From: Pseudomonas viridiflava | GTDB taxonomy: Bacteria; Pseudomonadota; Gammaproteobacteria; Pseudomonadales; Pseudomonadaceae | Direction of reading: 5' to 3' | Assembly (NCBI RefSeq): GCF_900590755.1 | Contig: NZ_UUOC01000004.1 | Location: 310,001 to 374,000, forward strand | Length of the DNA stretch: 64,000 nucleotides | Part shown: one piece after another, positions 17,173 to 25,780 of the stretch | Numbering within the stretch: the first letter of the stretch is position 1 | Layout: every line of letters starts with the position of its first letter | Notes under the pieces: generated by a model | What the model was told of the DNA's origin: nothing | Database searches by the model: none | Seen by the model: the letters and a program-made list of their open reading frames with translations, nothing else | Made by a program: the position numbers and the translations under genes

Positions 17173-17186
17173 TTGATCTGCGTCAA
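17173..17186. promoter_or_regulatory. Anr/FNR-type box upstream of cioAB
   Basis: TTGATCTGCGTCAA matches the TTGAT-N4-ATCAA consensus at nine of ten defined positions. It lies 155 bases before the cioA start. In P. aeruginosa the cio operon is repressed by Anr at low oxygen, so this site is likely to act as a repressor site here. The rest of the 458-base gap holds a family A hairpin and no visible gene. Confidence 0.65.
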
Positions 17187-17340
17187 TGCCCCAAAGGCAT
17201 AAGAAGCGACAGGCGGCTTGACGGACTCCCCGAGACGCGAAACAAGATCGAACAATCTTGTGACGCAAGGCTCATAAACCGTAGGGGCAGTGGCTGTTGG
17301 CCTCGGGTCGTCAGCCGTATCACCTGATAGAGGAAGACCT

Positions 17341-18780
17341 ATGTTCGGTTTAGATGCAATTGAGCTCGCCCGAATTCAGTTCGCGTTTACCATTTCGTTC
17401 CACATTCTGTTCCCTGCCATCACCATCGGTCTGGCAAGTTACCTGGCTGTGCTCGAAGGCCTGTGGCTGAAGACCCATAACAACGTTTACCGTGACCTGT
17501 ACCATTTCTGGTCGAAGATCTTTGCCGTCAACTTCGGCATGGGTGTGGTCTCCGGTCTGGTCATGGCATACCAGTTCGGTACCAACTGGAGCCGCTTCTC
17601 CGACTTTGCCGGCGCCGTCACCGGCCCATTGTTGACGTACGAAGTGCTCACCGCATTCTTCCTCGAAGCAGGCTTCCTCGGCGTCATGCTGTTCGGCTGG
17701 AACCGCGTTGGCCGCAATCTGCACTTCTTTTCGACGGTCATGGTCGCCATCGGCACCCTGATCTCGACATTCTGGATTCTGGCCTCCAACAGCTGGATGC
17801 AGACCCCACAGGGTTTCGAAATCATCGATGGCCGAGTGATCCCGACGGACTGGTTCGCCGTGGTCTTCAACCCGTCGTTCCCGTATCGCCTGTTGCACAT
17901 GTCCATCGCTGCCTTCGTGGCGACGGCATTCTTCGTCGGCTCGTCCGCTGCCTGGCATCTGCTGCGCGGTCGCGATACGCCGCAAGTGCGCAAAATGCTT
18001 TCCATGGCTATGTGGATGGCGCTGATCGTGGCTCCGGTGCAGGCCGTCGTGGGTGACTTCCACGGCTTGAATACCCTTGAGCATCAGCCAGCGAAAATCG
18101 CTGCAATCGAAGGCCACTGGGAGAACGTCGGCGACGAGCCAACCCCTCTGATTCTGTTCGGCCTGCCGGACATGAAAGAAGAACGCACCAAGTACGCCGT
18201 TGAAATCCCGTACCTGGGCAGCCTGATCCTGACTCACAGCCTGGATAAACAGGTACCGGCCCTCAAGGAATTCAAGCCTGAAGACCGTCCGAATTCGACC
18301 ATTGTGTTCTGGTCGTTCCGGGTCATGGTCGGCCTTGGCTTCCTGATGATCTTCACCGGTCTGTGGAGCCTGTGGCTGCGCAAGCGCGGCTCGCTGTACC
18401 AGAATCGTCTGTTCCTTTACCTGGCCTTGTGGATGGGGCCGTCTGGCCTGATCGCGATCCTGGCCGGCTGGTTCACCACTGAAATCGGCCGTCAGCCCTG
18501 GGTTGTTTACGGCCTGATGCGCACCGCCGATGCTTCGTCCGGTCACAGCGTGGCGCAGATGAGCATCACTCTGGTCCTGTTCGTGGTGGTGTACTTCCTG
18601 CTGTTCGGTACGGGTCTGGGTTACATGATGCGTCTGGTGCGCAAAGGACCTAAAACCTACGTTGAGCACACGCCTCAAGGTGGTCCAGGCCAGCAACGCA
18701 CTCCGGCACGTCCATTGTCTGCTGCAACTGAAGGTGCAGAAGATGGCGACAATCACGACAGTCTGGGTAAGGGGAACTGA
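17341..18780 (+). CDS. cioA: Cyanide-insensitive terminal oxidase subunit I (cytochrome bd-type)
   Basis: A 479-residue integral membrane quinol oxidase subunit with haem sites. The N-terminal ELARIQFAFTISFHILFPA places the first haem-ligand histidine at residue 21. The GRQPW motif is present in TTEIGRQPWVVYGL. The quinol-binding Q-loop is short, as in the CioA branch and unlike E. coli CydA. It reduces oxygen to water with electrons from ubiquinol and resists cyanide in pseudomonads. The start MFGLDAIELARIQF follows a GAGGAAG site. cioB begins four bases after the stop. An Anr box lies upstream. Confidence 0.96.
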   Translation: MFGLDAIELARIQFAFTISFHILFPAITIGLASYLAVLEGLWLKTHNNVYRDLYHFWSKIFAVNFGMGVVSGLVMAYQFGTNWSRFSDFAGAVTGPLLTYEVLTAFFLEAGFLGVMLFGWNRVGRNLHFFSTVMVAIGTLISTFWILASNSWMQTPQGFEIIDGRVIPTDWFAVVFNPSFPYRLLHMSIAAFVATAFFVGSSAAWHLLRGRDTPQVRKMLSMAMWMALIVAPVQAVVGDFHGLNTLEHQPAKIAAIEGHWENVGDEPTPLILFGLPDMKEERTKYAVEIPYLGSLILTHSLDKQVPALKEFKPEDRPNSTIVFWSFRVMVGLGFLMIFTGLWSLWLRKRGSLYQNRLFLYLALWMGPSGLIAILAGWFTTEIGRQPWVVYGLMRTADASSGHSVAQMSITLVLFVVVYFLLFGTGLGYMMRLVRKGPKTYVEHTPQGGPGQQRTPARPLSAATEGAEDGDNHDSLGKGN

Positions 18781-18783
18781 GCC

Positions 18784-19791
18784 ATGGGTATTGATCTTCC
18801 GCTTATCTGGGCCGTGATTATCATCTTCGGCATCATGATGTACGTCGTCATGGACGGCTTCGATCTGGGCATCGGGATTCTCTTCCCGTTCATGAAAGAC
18901 AGCGGCGACCGTGACGTGATGATGAACACTGTTGCGCCAGTCTGGGACGGTAACGAGACCTGGCTGGTACTGGGTGGTGCTGCGTTGTTCGGCGCTTTTC
19001 CGCTGGCCTACTCAGTGGTGCTGTCGGCGCTGTACCTGCCGCTGATCCTGATGCTGATGGGCCTGATCTTTCGTGGTGTGGCGTTCGAGTTCCGCTTCAA
19101 GGCCACCGACGAAAAACGTCACCTGTGGGACAAAGCCTTCATCGGCGGTTCGCTGGCGGCGACTTTCTTCCAGGGTGTTGCACTGGGCGCATTCATCGAC
19201 GGCATTCCGGTGGTCAATCGCCAGTTCGCTGGCGGTGGCCTGGATTGGCTCACGCCATTCAGCATGTTCTGTGGCCTGGCGCTGATCGTCGCTTATGCGC
19301 TTCTGGGTTGCACCTGGTTGATCATGAAGACCGAAGGCGCACTGCAGAAAGCCATGCATGACCTGGCACGTCCGTTGGCTATCGCTGTGCTCGTGGTGAT
19401 GGGCGTTGTCAGCCTGTGGACGCCGCTGGCTCACCCTGATATCGCCACCCGCTGGTTTTCGTTGCCGAACCTGTTCTGGTTCCTGCCGGTGCCGATCCTG
19501 GTGCTGGTGACCATGTACGGTTTGTTCAAGGCCGTGGCGCGCTATGCCAACTACACGCCGTTCCTGCTGACCCTGTTGCTGATCTTCCTCGGCTACAGCG
19601 GTCTGGGCATCAGCCTGTGGCCGAACATCGTGCCGCCGTCGATCTCCATCTGGGACGCCGCGTCACCACCGCAGAGCCAGGGCTTCATGCTGGTGGGTAC
19701 GCTGTTCATCATCCCGTTCATTCTGGGTTACACCTTCTGGAGCTACTACGTATTCCGCGGCAAGGTCACCCACGAAGACGGCTACCACTAG
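18784..19791 (+). CDS. cioB: Cyanide-insensitive terminal oxidase subunit II
   Basis: A 335-residue membrane protein of the CydB/CioB family, with about eight or nine hydrophobic segments. The start GIDLPLIWAVIIIFGIMMYV and the following VMDGFDLGIGILFPF are family signatures, as is VAPVWDGNETWLVLGGAALF near residue 50. It packs against CioA to stabilise the haem-containing subunit. It is co-transcribed with cioA and followed after 27 bases by a small DUF2474-type gene. Confidence 0.96.
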   Translation: MGIDLPLIWAVIIIFGIMMYVVMDGFDLGIGILFPFMKDSGDRDVMMNTVAPVWDGNETWLVLGGAALFGAFPLAYSVVLSALYLPLILMLMGLIFRGVAFEFRFKATDEKRHLWDKAFIGGSLAATFFQGVALGAFIDGIPVVNRQFAGGGLDWLTPFSMFCGLALIVAYALLGCTWLIMKTEGALQKAMHDLARPLAIAVLVVMGVVSLWTPLAHPDIATRWFSLPNLFWFLPVPILVLVTMYGLFKAVARYANYTPFLLTLLLIFLGYSGLGISLWPNIVPPSISIWDAASPPQSQGFMLVGTLFIIPFILGYTFWSYYVFRGKVTHEDGYH

Positions 19792-19818
19792 CAGTTATAG
19801 AGAGAGGAGAGACTGGCG

Positions 19819-19989
19819 ATGTCTGGCAAAGAATCTTTTCATGACGAGCAAGACCCGGCGATGAAAAAGCCGCTGTGGCAGCGGCTGGCCTGGCTGGCTG
19901 GCATCTGGGCCGCCAGTGTCTTCGCACTGTTCATCGTCGCCAGCCTGCTGCGGCTGTTCATGAACGCTGCGGGTTTGACCACCCACTGA
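19819..19989 (+). CDS. DUF2474-type small membrane protein of the cio operon
   Basis: A 56-residue protein ([12 protein letters not shown] start) with a charged N-terminus, a [17 protein letters not shown] stretch entering a single membrane helix at about residues 24-45, and a short tail ending LTTH. A strong GAGAGGAGAG Shine-Dalgarno lies before the ATG at 19819. DUF2474 proteins commonly follow cioAB in proteobacteria and may correspond to the small accessory subunits (CydX type) of bd oxidases. That role is inferred. A clear terminator follows at 20031, which closes the operon. Confidence 0.8.
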   Translation: MSGKESFHDEQDPAMKKPLWQRLAWLAGIWAASVFALFIVASLLRLFMNAAGLTTH

Positions 19990-20028
19990 AATGCATATCC
20001 CATCCCGCGTCCCATCGACGCGGTTTTC

Positions 20029-20056
20029 AACCCTCCTTCGTGGAGGGTTTTTTTTA
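20029..20056 (+). terminator. Intrinsic terminator of the cioAB operon
   Basis: Stem CCCTCC / GGAGGG with a five-base loop, followed by a run of eight T. It directly follows the DUF2474 gene. Confidence 0.9.
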
Positions 20057-20079
20057 TCCAGAGAATGACAACCTGACCT

Positions 20080-20169
20080 GTGGGACCGGCTTTAGCCGGG
20101 AAGAGGGCAGTACATTCACTGCATATGCGTGCAATGAAATACCGTCTTCCCGGCTGAAGCCGGTCCCAC
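20080..20169. repeat. REPIN hairpin, family B
   Basis: Inverted repeat with arms GTGGGACCGGCTTTAGCCGG and complement, between the cio operon terminator and the convergent rlmG gene. Confidence 0.9.
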
Positions 20170-20190
20170 AAATATCGTGAAGGGGCTTGG

Positions 20191-21315
20191 CTACTTGCGC
20201 GCCTTAAGAATCACAAACTTCGGCGTAGCCGCCACTTGCTCTACGCCACGAAACAGCCGGGCCAGTTTGGTGTGGTAACCCAGATGACGGTTGCCGACCA
20301 CATACAGCGCGCCGCCGGGCACCAGGGCATTGCGGGCTTGCTGGAACATGCGCCAGGCGAGGAAGTCGCCCACCACCTGTTGCTGGTGGAAGGGCGGGTT
20401 GCACAGCACTACGTCCAGCGAATCTGGTACCTGAACGGCCAGGCCGTCATCGGCGCGCAGCGTCACGTCGCGATCACCCAGTGCGATTTGCCAGTTCTCG
20501 GCAGCGGATTGAACGGCCATGAACGACTCATCCACCAGGGTGTAATGCGCCTGCGGGTTGCTCAACGCGCTGGCGATTGCCAATACCCCGTTGCCGCAAC
20601 CCAGGTCAGCGACTCGCGCCGAGCCGAGGTTTTTCGGCAGATAAGGCAGGAACGCCCGGGTGCCGATGTCCAGACCTTCGCGGCAGAAAACGTTGGCGTG
20701 GTTGAGCAGTTCAATCGCCGGATCATCCAGCTTGTAGCGGGTTGGGTAGGGCGACTCGACGACTACCTTTGGCTCTGGGGTAGCGAACAGCAGCCGGGCT
20801 TTTTTTACCGCCAGTGAAGCGCTGACCGGGCCGACATATTCTTGGAGCAGTTCGCCAGCCGAGCGCGGCAAATGTTTGACCATGGCCGCCGCGACCACCC
20901 GAGCGTCAGGCGCCAATTGGCCTTGCAATCGGATCAGTTGTTCTTCCAGCAGTGCCAAGGTTTTCGGCACTCGGATCAGCACCCAGTCAAATGGCCCGCT
21001 GAAGGCTTCGCTGGCCGGGATCATGGTCACTGCGTCGTAGGCCATGCCGTTGCGCGTCAGGTTTTTCTGTAGACCCTGGGCAGCAAGGAAGGAGTCGGTG
21101 CTGCTGGTGACCGTCGCATGCTGGGCCAGACTGGCCGCCAGAGCGCCGAAGCTGTCGTTGAGCACCAGCACTTTGCTTTGCAGTGTCAGCCCCTGCTCGG
21201 CGACAAAGTTCAGCAAATATTCATCGGCAGCATCGAACGCCTGCAGCGGTTCGTCCTGCTGTTCCGGTTGGCGAATGAGATCGAGCTGGGCGAACGGCGT
21301 ATCAAGCAGCGGCAT
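20191..21315 (-). CDS. rlmG: 23S rRNA (guanine-1835-N2)-methyltransferase RlmG
   Basis: A 374-residue protein (E. coli RlmG 378) with two methyltransferase-fold halves. The N-terminal half is degenerate and the C-terminal half is catalytic, with the SAM loop VADLGCGNGVLAIA and the base-binding motif LCNPPFH. This matches RlmG, with RsmC as the closest alternative; RsmC is shorter. The ATG at 21315 gives MPLLDTPFAQLDLIRQ, which fits the family start. The gene is monocistronic. Confidence 0.9.
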   Translation of the reverse strand: MPLLDTPFAQLDLIRQPEQQDEPLQAFDAADEYLLNFVAEQGLTLQSKVLVLNDSFGALAASLAQHATVTSSTDSFLAAQGLQKNLTRNGMAYDAVTMIPASEAFSGPFDWVLIRVPKTLALLEEQLIRLQGQLAPDARVVAAAMVKHLPRSAGELLQEYVGPVSASLAVKKARLLFATPEPKVVVESPYPTRYKLDDPAIELLNHANVFCREGLDIGTRAFLPYLPKNLGSARVADLGCGNGVLAIASALSNPQAHYTLVDESFMAVQSAAENWQIALGDRDVTLRADDGLAVQVPDSLDVVLCNPPFHQQQVVGDFLAWRMFQQARNALVPGGALYVVGNRHLGYHTKLARLFRGVEQVAATPKFVILKARK

Positions 21316-21419
21316 GGGCGGGGAAACTCTGGGTAATTGACGAATCGTCAAAAGCCGGTGATTTTACGTGCTTTTCGCCGGTTGGCACCCCTTCGTTTCC
21401 CCGGTCCATGCTGCCGGGT

Positions 21420-21656
21420 TCAAAACATCCCGCTTAATGCTGCCTGCACCACCGCCGAAATCTTGTTACAGGCCCCCATTTTCTGGATCGCGTTGGCCAC
21501 GTGAAAATGCACCGTGCGTTCTTTCATGCTCAAAATGATGGCAATGTCAGCCGCCGTTTTGCCCTCCGCACTCCATTTCAGTATTTCGACTTCTCGCGTG
21601 GTGAGAGGCTGCTGACGGGCATACCTACGCAAGTTCTCCAATGAAACCGACCCCAT
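21420..21656 (-). CDS. Stand-alone LuxR-type DNA-binding domain protein
   Basis: A 78-residue protein made almost entirely of a GerE/LuxR helix-turn-helix. LTTREVEILKWSAEGKTAAD opens the domain, and the recognition helix is in ERTVHFHVANAIQKMG. The TVHFHV-N-KMG pattern resembles quorum-sensing LuxR proteins such as LasR and RhlR more than response regulators. No autoinducer or receiver domain is present. The ATG at 21656 is preceded by GGAGG at good spacing; the longer frame begins with an unsupported TTG. It is divergent from fpr. It could be a functional dimerising regulator or the surviving end of a full receptor; I saw no remnant of the missing domain next to it. Confidence 0.75.
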   Translation of the reverse strand: MGSVSLENLRRYARQQPLTTREVEILKWSAEGKTAADIAIILSMKERTVHFHVANAIQKMGACNKISAVVQAALSGMF

Positions 21657-21919
21657 ATTGCCTCCGTGCTTCTCCAAGTCCTTTAGTCCATGTCCTCAGT
21701 TTTGCTGTTTGAGTTTAGGAAAAAAAAGGTCGCGCAAATGCGACATAAAGGGCTGGCAGACAAATGGAATGCTGGCGTTTTATCCCGCGAGGATTTAACC
21801 GTGAAGCCCAAACGTTATAGAACGGGCCTCGCCGGGCGCTGCCGGGATTGGACATTGGCGTGCCGCTATAGGGCCAAGAGAGAAATGGTCTAACAGCGGT
21901 GGTCTGTTTACCCAAGTCC
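21657..21919. other. Intergenic region between the mini-LuxR gene and the following REP
   Basis: About 260 bases with a poly-A stretch near 21720 and a GGGCCTCGCCGGGCGCTGCC patch near 21824. Promoters of both divergent genes must lie in this gap or around the REP, but I could not assign -35/-10 pairs. A 67-codon open frame here shows no recognisable protein. Confidence 0.4.
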
Positions 21920-21992
21920 TGTAGGAGCTGCCGAAGGCTGCGAAAGCTCTTTAGCTGACACACCGCATTCGCAGCCTTCGGCAGCTCCTACA
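21920..21992. repeat. REP/REPIN hairpin, family A
   Basis: Family A inverted repeat 100 bases before the fpr start, in a divergent promoter region. Confidence 0.9.
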
Positions 21993-22092
21993 GGTGTGTG
22001 TTTTTCATACCACTACAAACCAACGGTGTTTATCCACCACGCTTTGCGGGACACTAACCGCCAGTTTTTACTTGCAGGAGGCCGGATCAGAC

Positions 22093-22869
22093 ATGACCGC
22101 CAGCGCCGAAAAATACACCCGGCAGACGCTCATCAGCGTGACGCCATTGACACCCAGTCTGTTCACCTTGCGCACCACGCGCGATCCGGGTTTCCGGTTC
22201 ACAGCCGGGCAATTCGCTCGTCTGGGCGTTACCAAGGCTGACGGCAGCATTGTCTGGCGAGCTTATTCCATGGTGTCTTCGCCCCATGATGAGTTTCTGG
22301 AGTTCTTCTCAATTGTCGTGCCGGACGGTGAGTTCACCAGTGAGCTGAGCCGCCTACGTGAAGGCGACAGCCTGTTGATCGAGAAGCTGGCCACGGGTTA
22401 TCTGACGGTGGACCGTTTCGTCGACGGCCGGGATCTGTGGCTGTTATCCACAGGCACCGGGGTCGCGCCGTTCCTGTCGATCCTTCAGGATTTCGAGGTG
22501 TGGGAGAAGTTTGAACGCATCGTGCTGGTGTACAGCGCGCGAGAATCCAGGGAACTGGCCTATCAAACGCTGATTGCCGGGTTGACGGAGCGCGATTATC
22601 TGGCTGAGTTCGCGGACAAGTTGATCTACGTGCCGGTGGTCACCCGGGAGCAGATCCCCGGTGCGCTGAACGGGCGGATCACGCAGTTGATCGAGAATGG
22701 CGAGCTGGAAAAAGCCGCAGGCCTGCCGCTCAACCCCGAGTGCTCCAGAGTGATGATCTGCGGCAACCCGCAAATGATCGAAGACACCCGAGCCTTGCTC
22801 AAGGCGCGGGACATGAACCTCAACCTGACTCGCCGGCCGGGGCAGGTGGTGGTGGAGAATTATTGGTAA
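22093..22869 (+). CDS. fpr: Ferredoxin--NADP reductase
   Basis: A 258-residue flavoenzyme of the bacterial subclass I Fpr group, the same size as P. aeruginosa FprA. The FAD motif RAYSMVSSP, the NADPH loop STGTGVAPFLSI and the NPQMIEDTR motif are intact, and the C-terminus ends in the aromatic VVENYW typical of this group. It exchanges electrons between NADPH and ferredoxins/flavodoxin and supports iron release and oxidative-stress defence. The ATG at 22093 follows AGGAGG at a rather long spacing of eleven bases. Confidence 0.95.
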   Translation: MTASAEKYTRQTLISVTPLTPSLFTLRTTRDPGFRFTAGQFARLGVTKADGSIVWRAYSMVSSPHDEFLEFFSIVVPDGEFTSELSRLREGDSLLIEKLATGYLTVDRFVDGRDLWLLSTGTGVAPFLSILQDFEVWEKFERIVLVYSARESRELAYQTLIAGLTERDYLAEFADKLIYVPVVTREQIPGALNGRITQLIENGELEKAAGLPLNPECSRVMICGNPQMIEDTRALLKARDMNLNLTRRPGQVVVENYW

Positions 22870-22889
22870 TTGCCTTGTGAAACCTCGCC

Positions 22890-22963
22890 TGTAGGAGCTG
22901 CCGAAGGCTGCGAAAGCAATACTTCTGATACATCGCCATTCGCAGCCTTCGGCAGCTCCTACA
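22890..22963. repeat. REP/REPIN hairpin, family A
   Basis: Family A inverted repeat filling the short gap between the converging fpr and mscL genes. Confidence 0.9.
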
Positions 22964-22976
22964 GGGTTTGCGCTTC

Positions 22977-23423
22977 TTAAAGCGGGTGCTTCGGATCCAC
23001 CGTGATCGGCGCTGCCGGCTGATGCTGTTCTTTCAACAGATCGCGGATCTCACCCAGCAACAACTCTTGCTTGGTTGGAGTCGGTGGCAGGCTTGGGGCC
23101 TTGGCTTCTTCGCGTTTGAGGCGGTTGATCGCTTTTACGCCCATGAAGATGGCGAAGGCGACGATGATGAAGTCGATCACGGTCTGGATGAATTTGCCGT
23201 AAGCCAGCACCACCGCTGGCGCCGCGCCTTCTGCCGGACGCAGGATAACGGCAAGGTCGCTGAAATCAACGCCGCCGATCAGCAGCCCCAGGGGCGGCAT
23301 GATTACATCGCCGACGAACGACGAAACGATCTTGCCGAATGCCGCACCAATGATGATACCGACGGCCATATCGACCACGTTACCTTTGACGGCAAAGGCT
23401 TTGAACTCGCTAAGTACGCTCAT
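22977..23423 (-). CDS. mscL: Large-conductance mechanosensitive channel
   Basis: A 148-residue inner-membrane channel that opens under hypo-osmotic tension. The N-terminal [18 protein letters not shown] helix and pore helix 1 [19 protein letters not shown] (residues about 22-40) are classic, the second membrane helix lies around 78-98, and the C-terminal helix is charged. The ATG at 23423 gives the standard [10 protein letters not shown] start. The gene is single and diverges from radA. Confidence 0.97.
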   Translation of the reverse strand: MSVLSEFKAFAVKGNVVDMAVGIIIGAAFGKIVSSFVGDVIMPPLGLLIGGVDFSDLAVILRPAEGAAPAVVLAYGKFIQTVIDFIIVAFAIFMGVKAINRLKREEAKAPSLPPTPTKQELLLGEIRDLLKEQHQPAAPITVDPKHPL

Positions 23424-23615
23424 GGGATATTCCTTGTTACAGATTATTGGGTCCAGTGCAGTGTAAGACAGCTGCACGCTTTGCGCTGGGCACCTTTAGT
23501 CGACCGGACTGTGCCGGGGAAGTTTTATCGCAGATAGCAAAAAGCTGCCATTGAGGCTCACGAACGCGGGAGCGTGAGGTGCGTTATGATTGCCAACTTT
23601 TACAGTGGGGTTGTC

Positions 23616-24983
23616 ATGGCCAAGGCCAAACGCTTGTATGGCTGCACCGAATGCGGCGCGACTTTTCCCAAATGGGCCGGGCAATGCACTGAATGCGGTG
23701 CCTGGAACACGCTCGTCGAGACCGTGCTGGAAAGTGGCAGCGCCGCGCCCCCCAGCGGCCGCTCCAGCTGGACCGGGTCACAGACCCAGATCCGCACGCT
23801 CGCTGAAGTCAGCGTCGAGGAAATCCCGCGCTTCTCCACTAACTCCGCCGAGCTGGACCGGGTGTTAGGTGGTGGGCTGGTGGACGGCTCCGTGGTATTG
23901 ATCGGTGGCGACCCCGGTATCGGCAAATCCACGATCCTCCTGCAAACCCTTTGCGCCATCGCCGAACGCATGCCTGCCCTGTACGTCACGGGTGAGGAAT
24001 CCCAGCAGCAGGTTGCCATGCGCGCCCGGCGTCTGGGTTTGCCCCAGGACAAGCTCAAGGTGATGACCGAAACCTGTATTGAAAACATCATCGCCACCGC
24101 CAAGGTCGAAAAGCCCAAGGTCATGGTGATCGACTCGATCCAGACGATTTTTACCGAGCAACTGCAGTCGGCCCCCGGCGGCGTTTCCCAAGTGCGCGAA
24201 AGCGCAGCGCTGCTGGTGCGCTACGCCAAGCAGAGCGGCACGGCGATTTTCCTGGTGGGCCATGTCACCAAGGAAGGCGCGCTGGCGGGGCCGCGAGTCC
24301 TGGAGCACATGGTCGACACGGTTCTGTACTTCGAAGGTGAGTCCGACGGTCGTCTGCGTTTGTTGCGCGCGGTGAAGAATCGCTTTGGCGCTGTCAACGA
24401 GCTGGGCGTGTTCGGCATGACCGACAAGGGCCTGAAGGAAGTTTCAAATCCCTCGGCTATTTTCCTCACCCGCGCCCAGGAAGAAGTGCCAGGCAGTGTG
24501 GTGATGGCGACCTGGGAAGGCACCCGGCCGATGCTGGTGGAAGTGCAGGCGTTGGTGGACGACAGCCACATGTCCAATCCACGTCGGGTGACCCTGGGCC
24601 TGGATCAGAATCGACTGGCCATGTTGCTGGCGGTTCTGCACCGGCATGGGGGAATTCCGACCCACGATCAGGATGTTTTCCTCAACGTGGTAGGCGGCGT
24701 CAAAGTGCTGGAAACGGCGTCCGATCTGGCGTTGATGGCAGCGGTGATGTCCAGCCTGCGCAATCGGCCGCTGCCCCATGACTTGCTGGTGTTTGGCGAA
24801 GTGGGTCTGTCAGGCGAAGTGCGTCCGGTGCCCAGTGGCCAGGAGCGTCTCAAGGAAGCGGCCAAACATGGTTTCAAGCGGGCCATCGTTCCCAAAGGCA
24901 ACGCCCCGAAAGAAGCGCCGCCGGGTTTGCAGGTTATTGCCGTGACGCGGCTTGAGCAGGCGCTGGATGCGTTGTTTGAGTAG
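23616..24983 (+). CDS. radA: DNA repair protein RadA
   Basis: A 455-residue RecA-like ATPase that promotes branch migration in recombination. It has an N-terminal C4 zinc finger (YGCTECG and QCTECGAWN), Walker A GGDPGIGKSTILL, the RadA motif KNRFG, and a C-terminal Lon-like domain with GEVGLSGEVRPV. The start at 23616 gives MAKAKRLYGCTECG, the usual N-terminus. Confidence 0.97.
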   Translation: MAKAKRLYGCTECGATFPKWAGQCTECGAWNTLVETVLESGSAAPPSGRSSWTGSQTQIRTLAEVSVEEIPRFSTNSAELDRVLGGGLVDGSVVLIGGDPGIGKSTILLQTLCAIAERMPALYVTGEESQQQVAMRARRLGLPQDKLKVMTETCIENIIATAKVEKPKVMVIDSIQTIFTEQLQSAPGGVSQVRESAALLVRYAKQSGTAIFLVGHVTKEGALAGPRVLEHMVDTVLYFEGESDGRLRLLRAVKNRFGAVNELGVFGMTDKGLKEVSNPSAIFLTRAQEEVPGSVVMATWEGTRPMLVEVQALVDDSHMSNPRRVTLGLDQNRLAMLLAVLHRHGGIPTHDQDVFLNVVGGVKVLETASDLALMAAVMSSLRNRPLPHDLLVFGEVGLSGEVRPVPSGQERLKEAAKHGFKRAIVPKGNAPKEAPPGLQVIAVTRLEQALDALFE

Positions 24984-25010
24984 TTTTATAGGGCTGGTGT
25001 GTCTGGAACC

Positions 25011-25098
25011 TGTAGGAGTGAGCTTGCTCGCGATGGCGTCATGTCAGCAAAACATGGTTTGAGTGTCGCACCGAATCGCGAGCAAGCTCACTCCTACA
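25011..25098. repeat. REPIN-type hairpin, family C
   Basis: Arms TGTAGGAGTGAGCTTGCTCG and complement, between the converging radA and PilZ genes. Confidence 0.9.
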
Positions 25099-25119
25099 GT
25101 TGATAGAAACTTAGGCACC

Positions 25120-25488
25120 TCACACCTCTATCAACGCCGCCAACTCTCGCTCCAGCTCATCATGGTCGGCCAGGTTCAGCTCTATCAGTCGCCGCAGATG
25201 GCTGATGGAGTCCAGCCCGATGTGTTCACAGACAAAACCCAGTTGCCCGTGATCATCGTGGGTCAGGTGCACATCCATCTGCACGTGGACCTCGTTGCTC
25301 AGTTTGATATCTGCGCTGAAAGGCTCGTCGGGCTCGGCGGTCCAGGGTTCGGGACGTTCGATGAGCATGCCTTTGAGAGACAGGTCCACCAGTTGAACCT
25401 GCCAGCGTTTTTCGCCCTGACGAAGCTCGGTCTTCGCATCAAAGGCAATGCGCTTGAAACGTCTGCGGTCTGCGTTGGAGTCGGTCAT
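25120..25488 (-). CDS. mapZ: PilZ-domain c-di-GMP receptor, MapZ/PA4608-like
   Basis: A 122-residue single-domain PilZ protein. The c-di-GMP binding signature is complete: Arg8-Arg9-Arg10 and Arg13 in RRRFKR, and Asp35-x-Ser37-x-x-Gly40 in DLSLKG. The C-terminal SISHLRRLIELNLADHDELE matches P. aeruginosa PA4608 (MapZ), which in the ligand-bound state inhibits the chemotaxis methyltransferase CheR1 and changes flagellar switching. Its place next to radA and cstA is the same as in P. aeruginosa as I recall it. The MapZ function is inferred by orthology. Confidence 0.88.
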   Translation of the reverse strand: MTDSNADRRRFKRIAFDAKTELRQGEKRWQVQLVDLSLKGMLIERPEPWTAEPDEPFSADIKLSNEVHVQMDVHLTHDDHGQLGFVCEHIGLDSISHLRRLIELNLADHDELERELAALIEV

Positions 25489-25780
25489 CGCGTCACTTCT
25501 CTTGGAATCGCCTGACAGTTATCAGCGGTTCAACGCCGGTCAGCAGCGTCGTCTGTACCGACGATAGACCCGATCCGCGCAAGCGAACAGTTTTTGGCTT
25601 CAGCTTTACACTTCACAACACTCAAAACACGCCTTGTTCTGGTGCGCTATTGGCTCGGCGCCGGGCGCTTTGCCGCCTATTGGTTCTTTTTGCTCTAGAC
25701 CTTCGTGGGGGGTGGCCTTTCGCTCCGACAGAGCTAAACTCCGGTGGCTGGTCTTCTAGTCATCTGCTGGAATATAAAAA

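Noticed and set aside
17350..18756. 468-codon minus-strand frame over cioA
   Set aside because: Antisense shadow of a conserved oxidase gene, full of His/Gln/Arg, with no recognisable motif.
25620..25720. Possible RpoN (-24/-12) promoter upstream of cstA
   Set aside because: GG and GC elements are present, but the spacing does not fit the GG-N10-GC rule.
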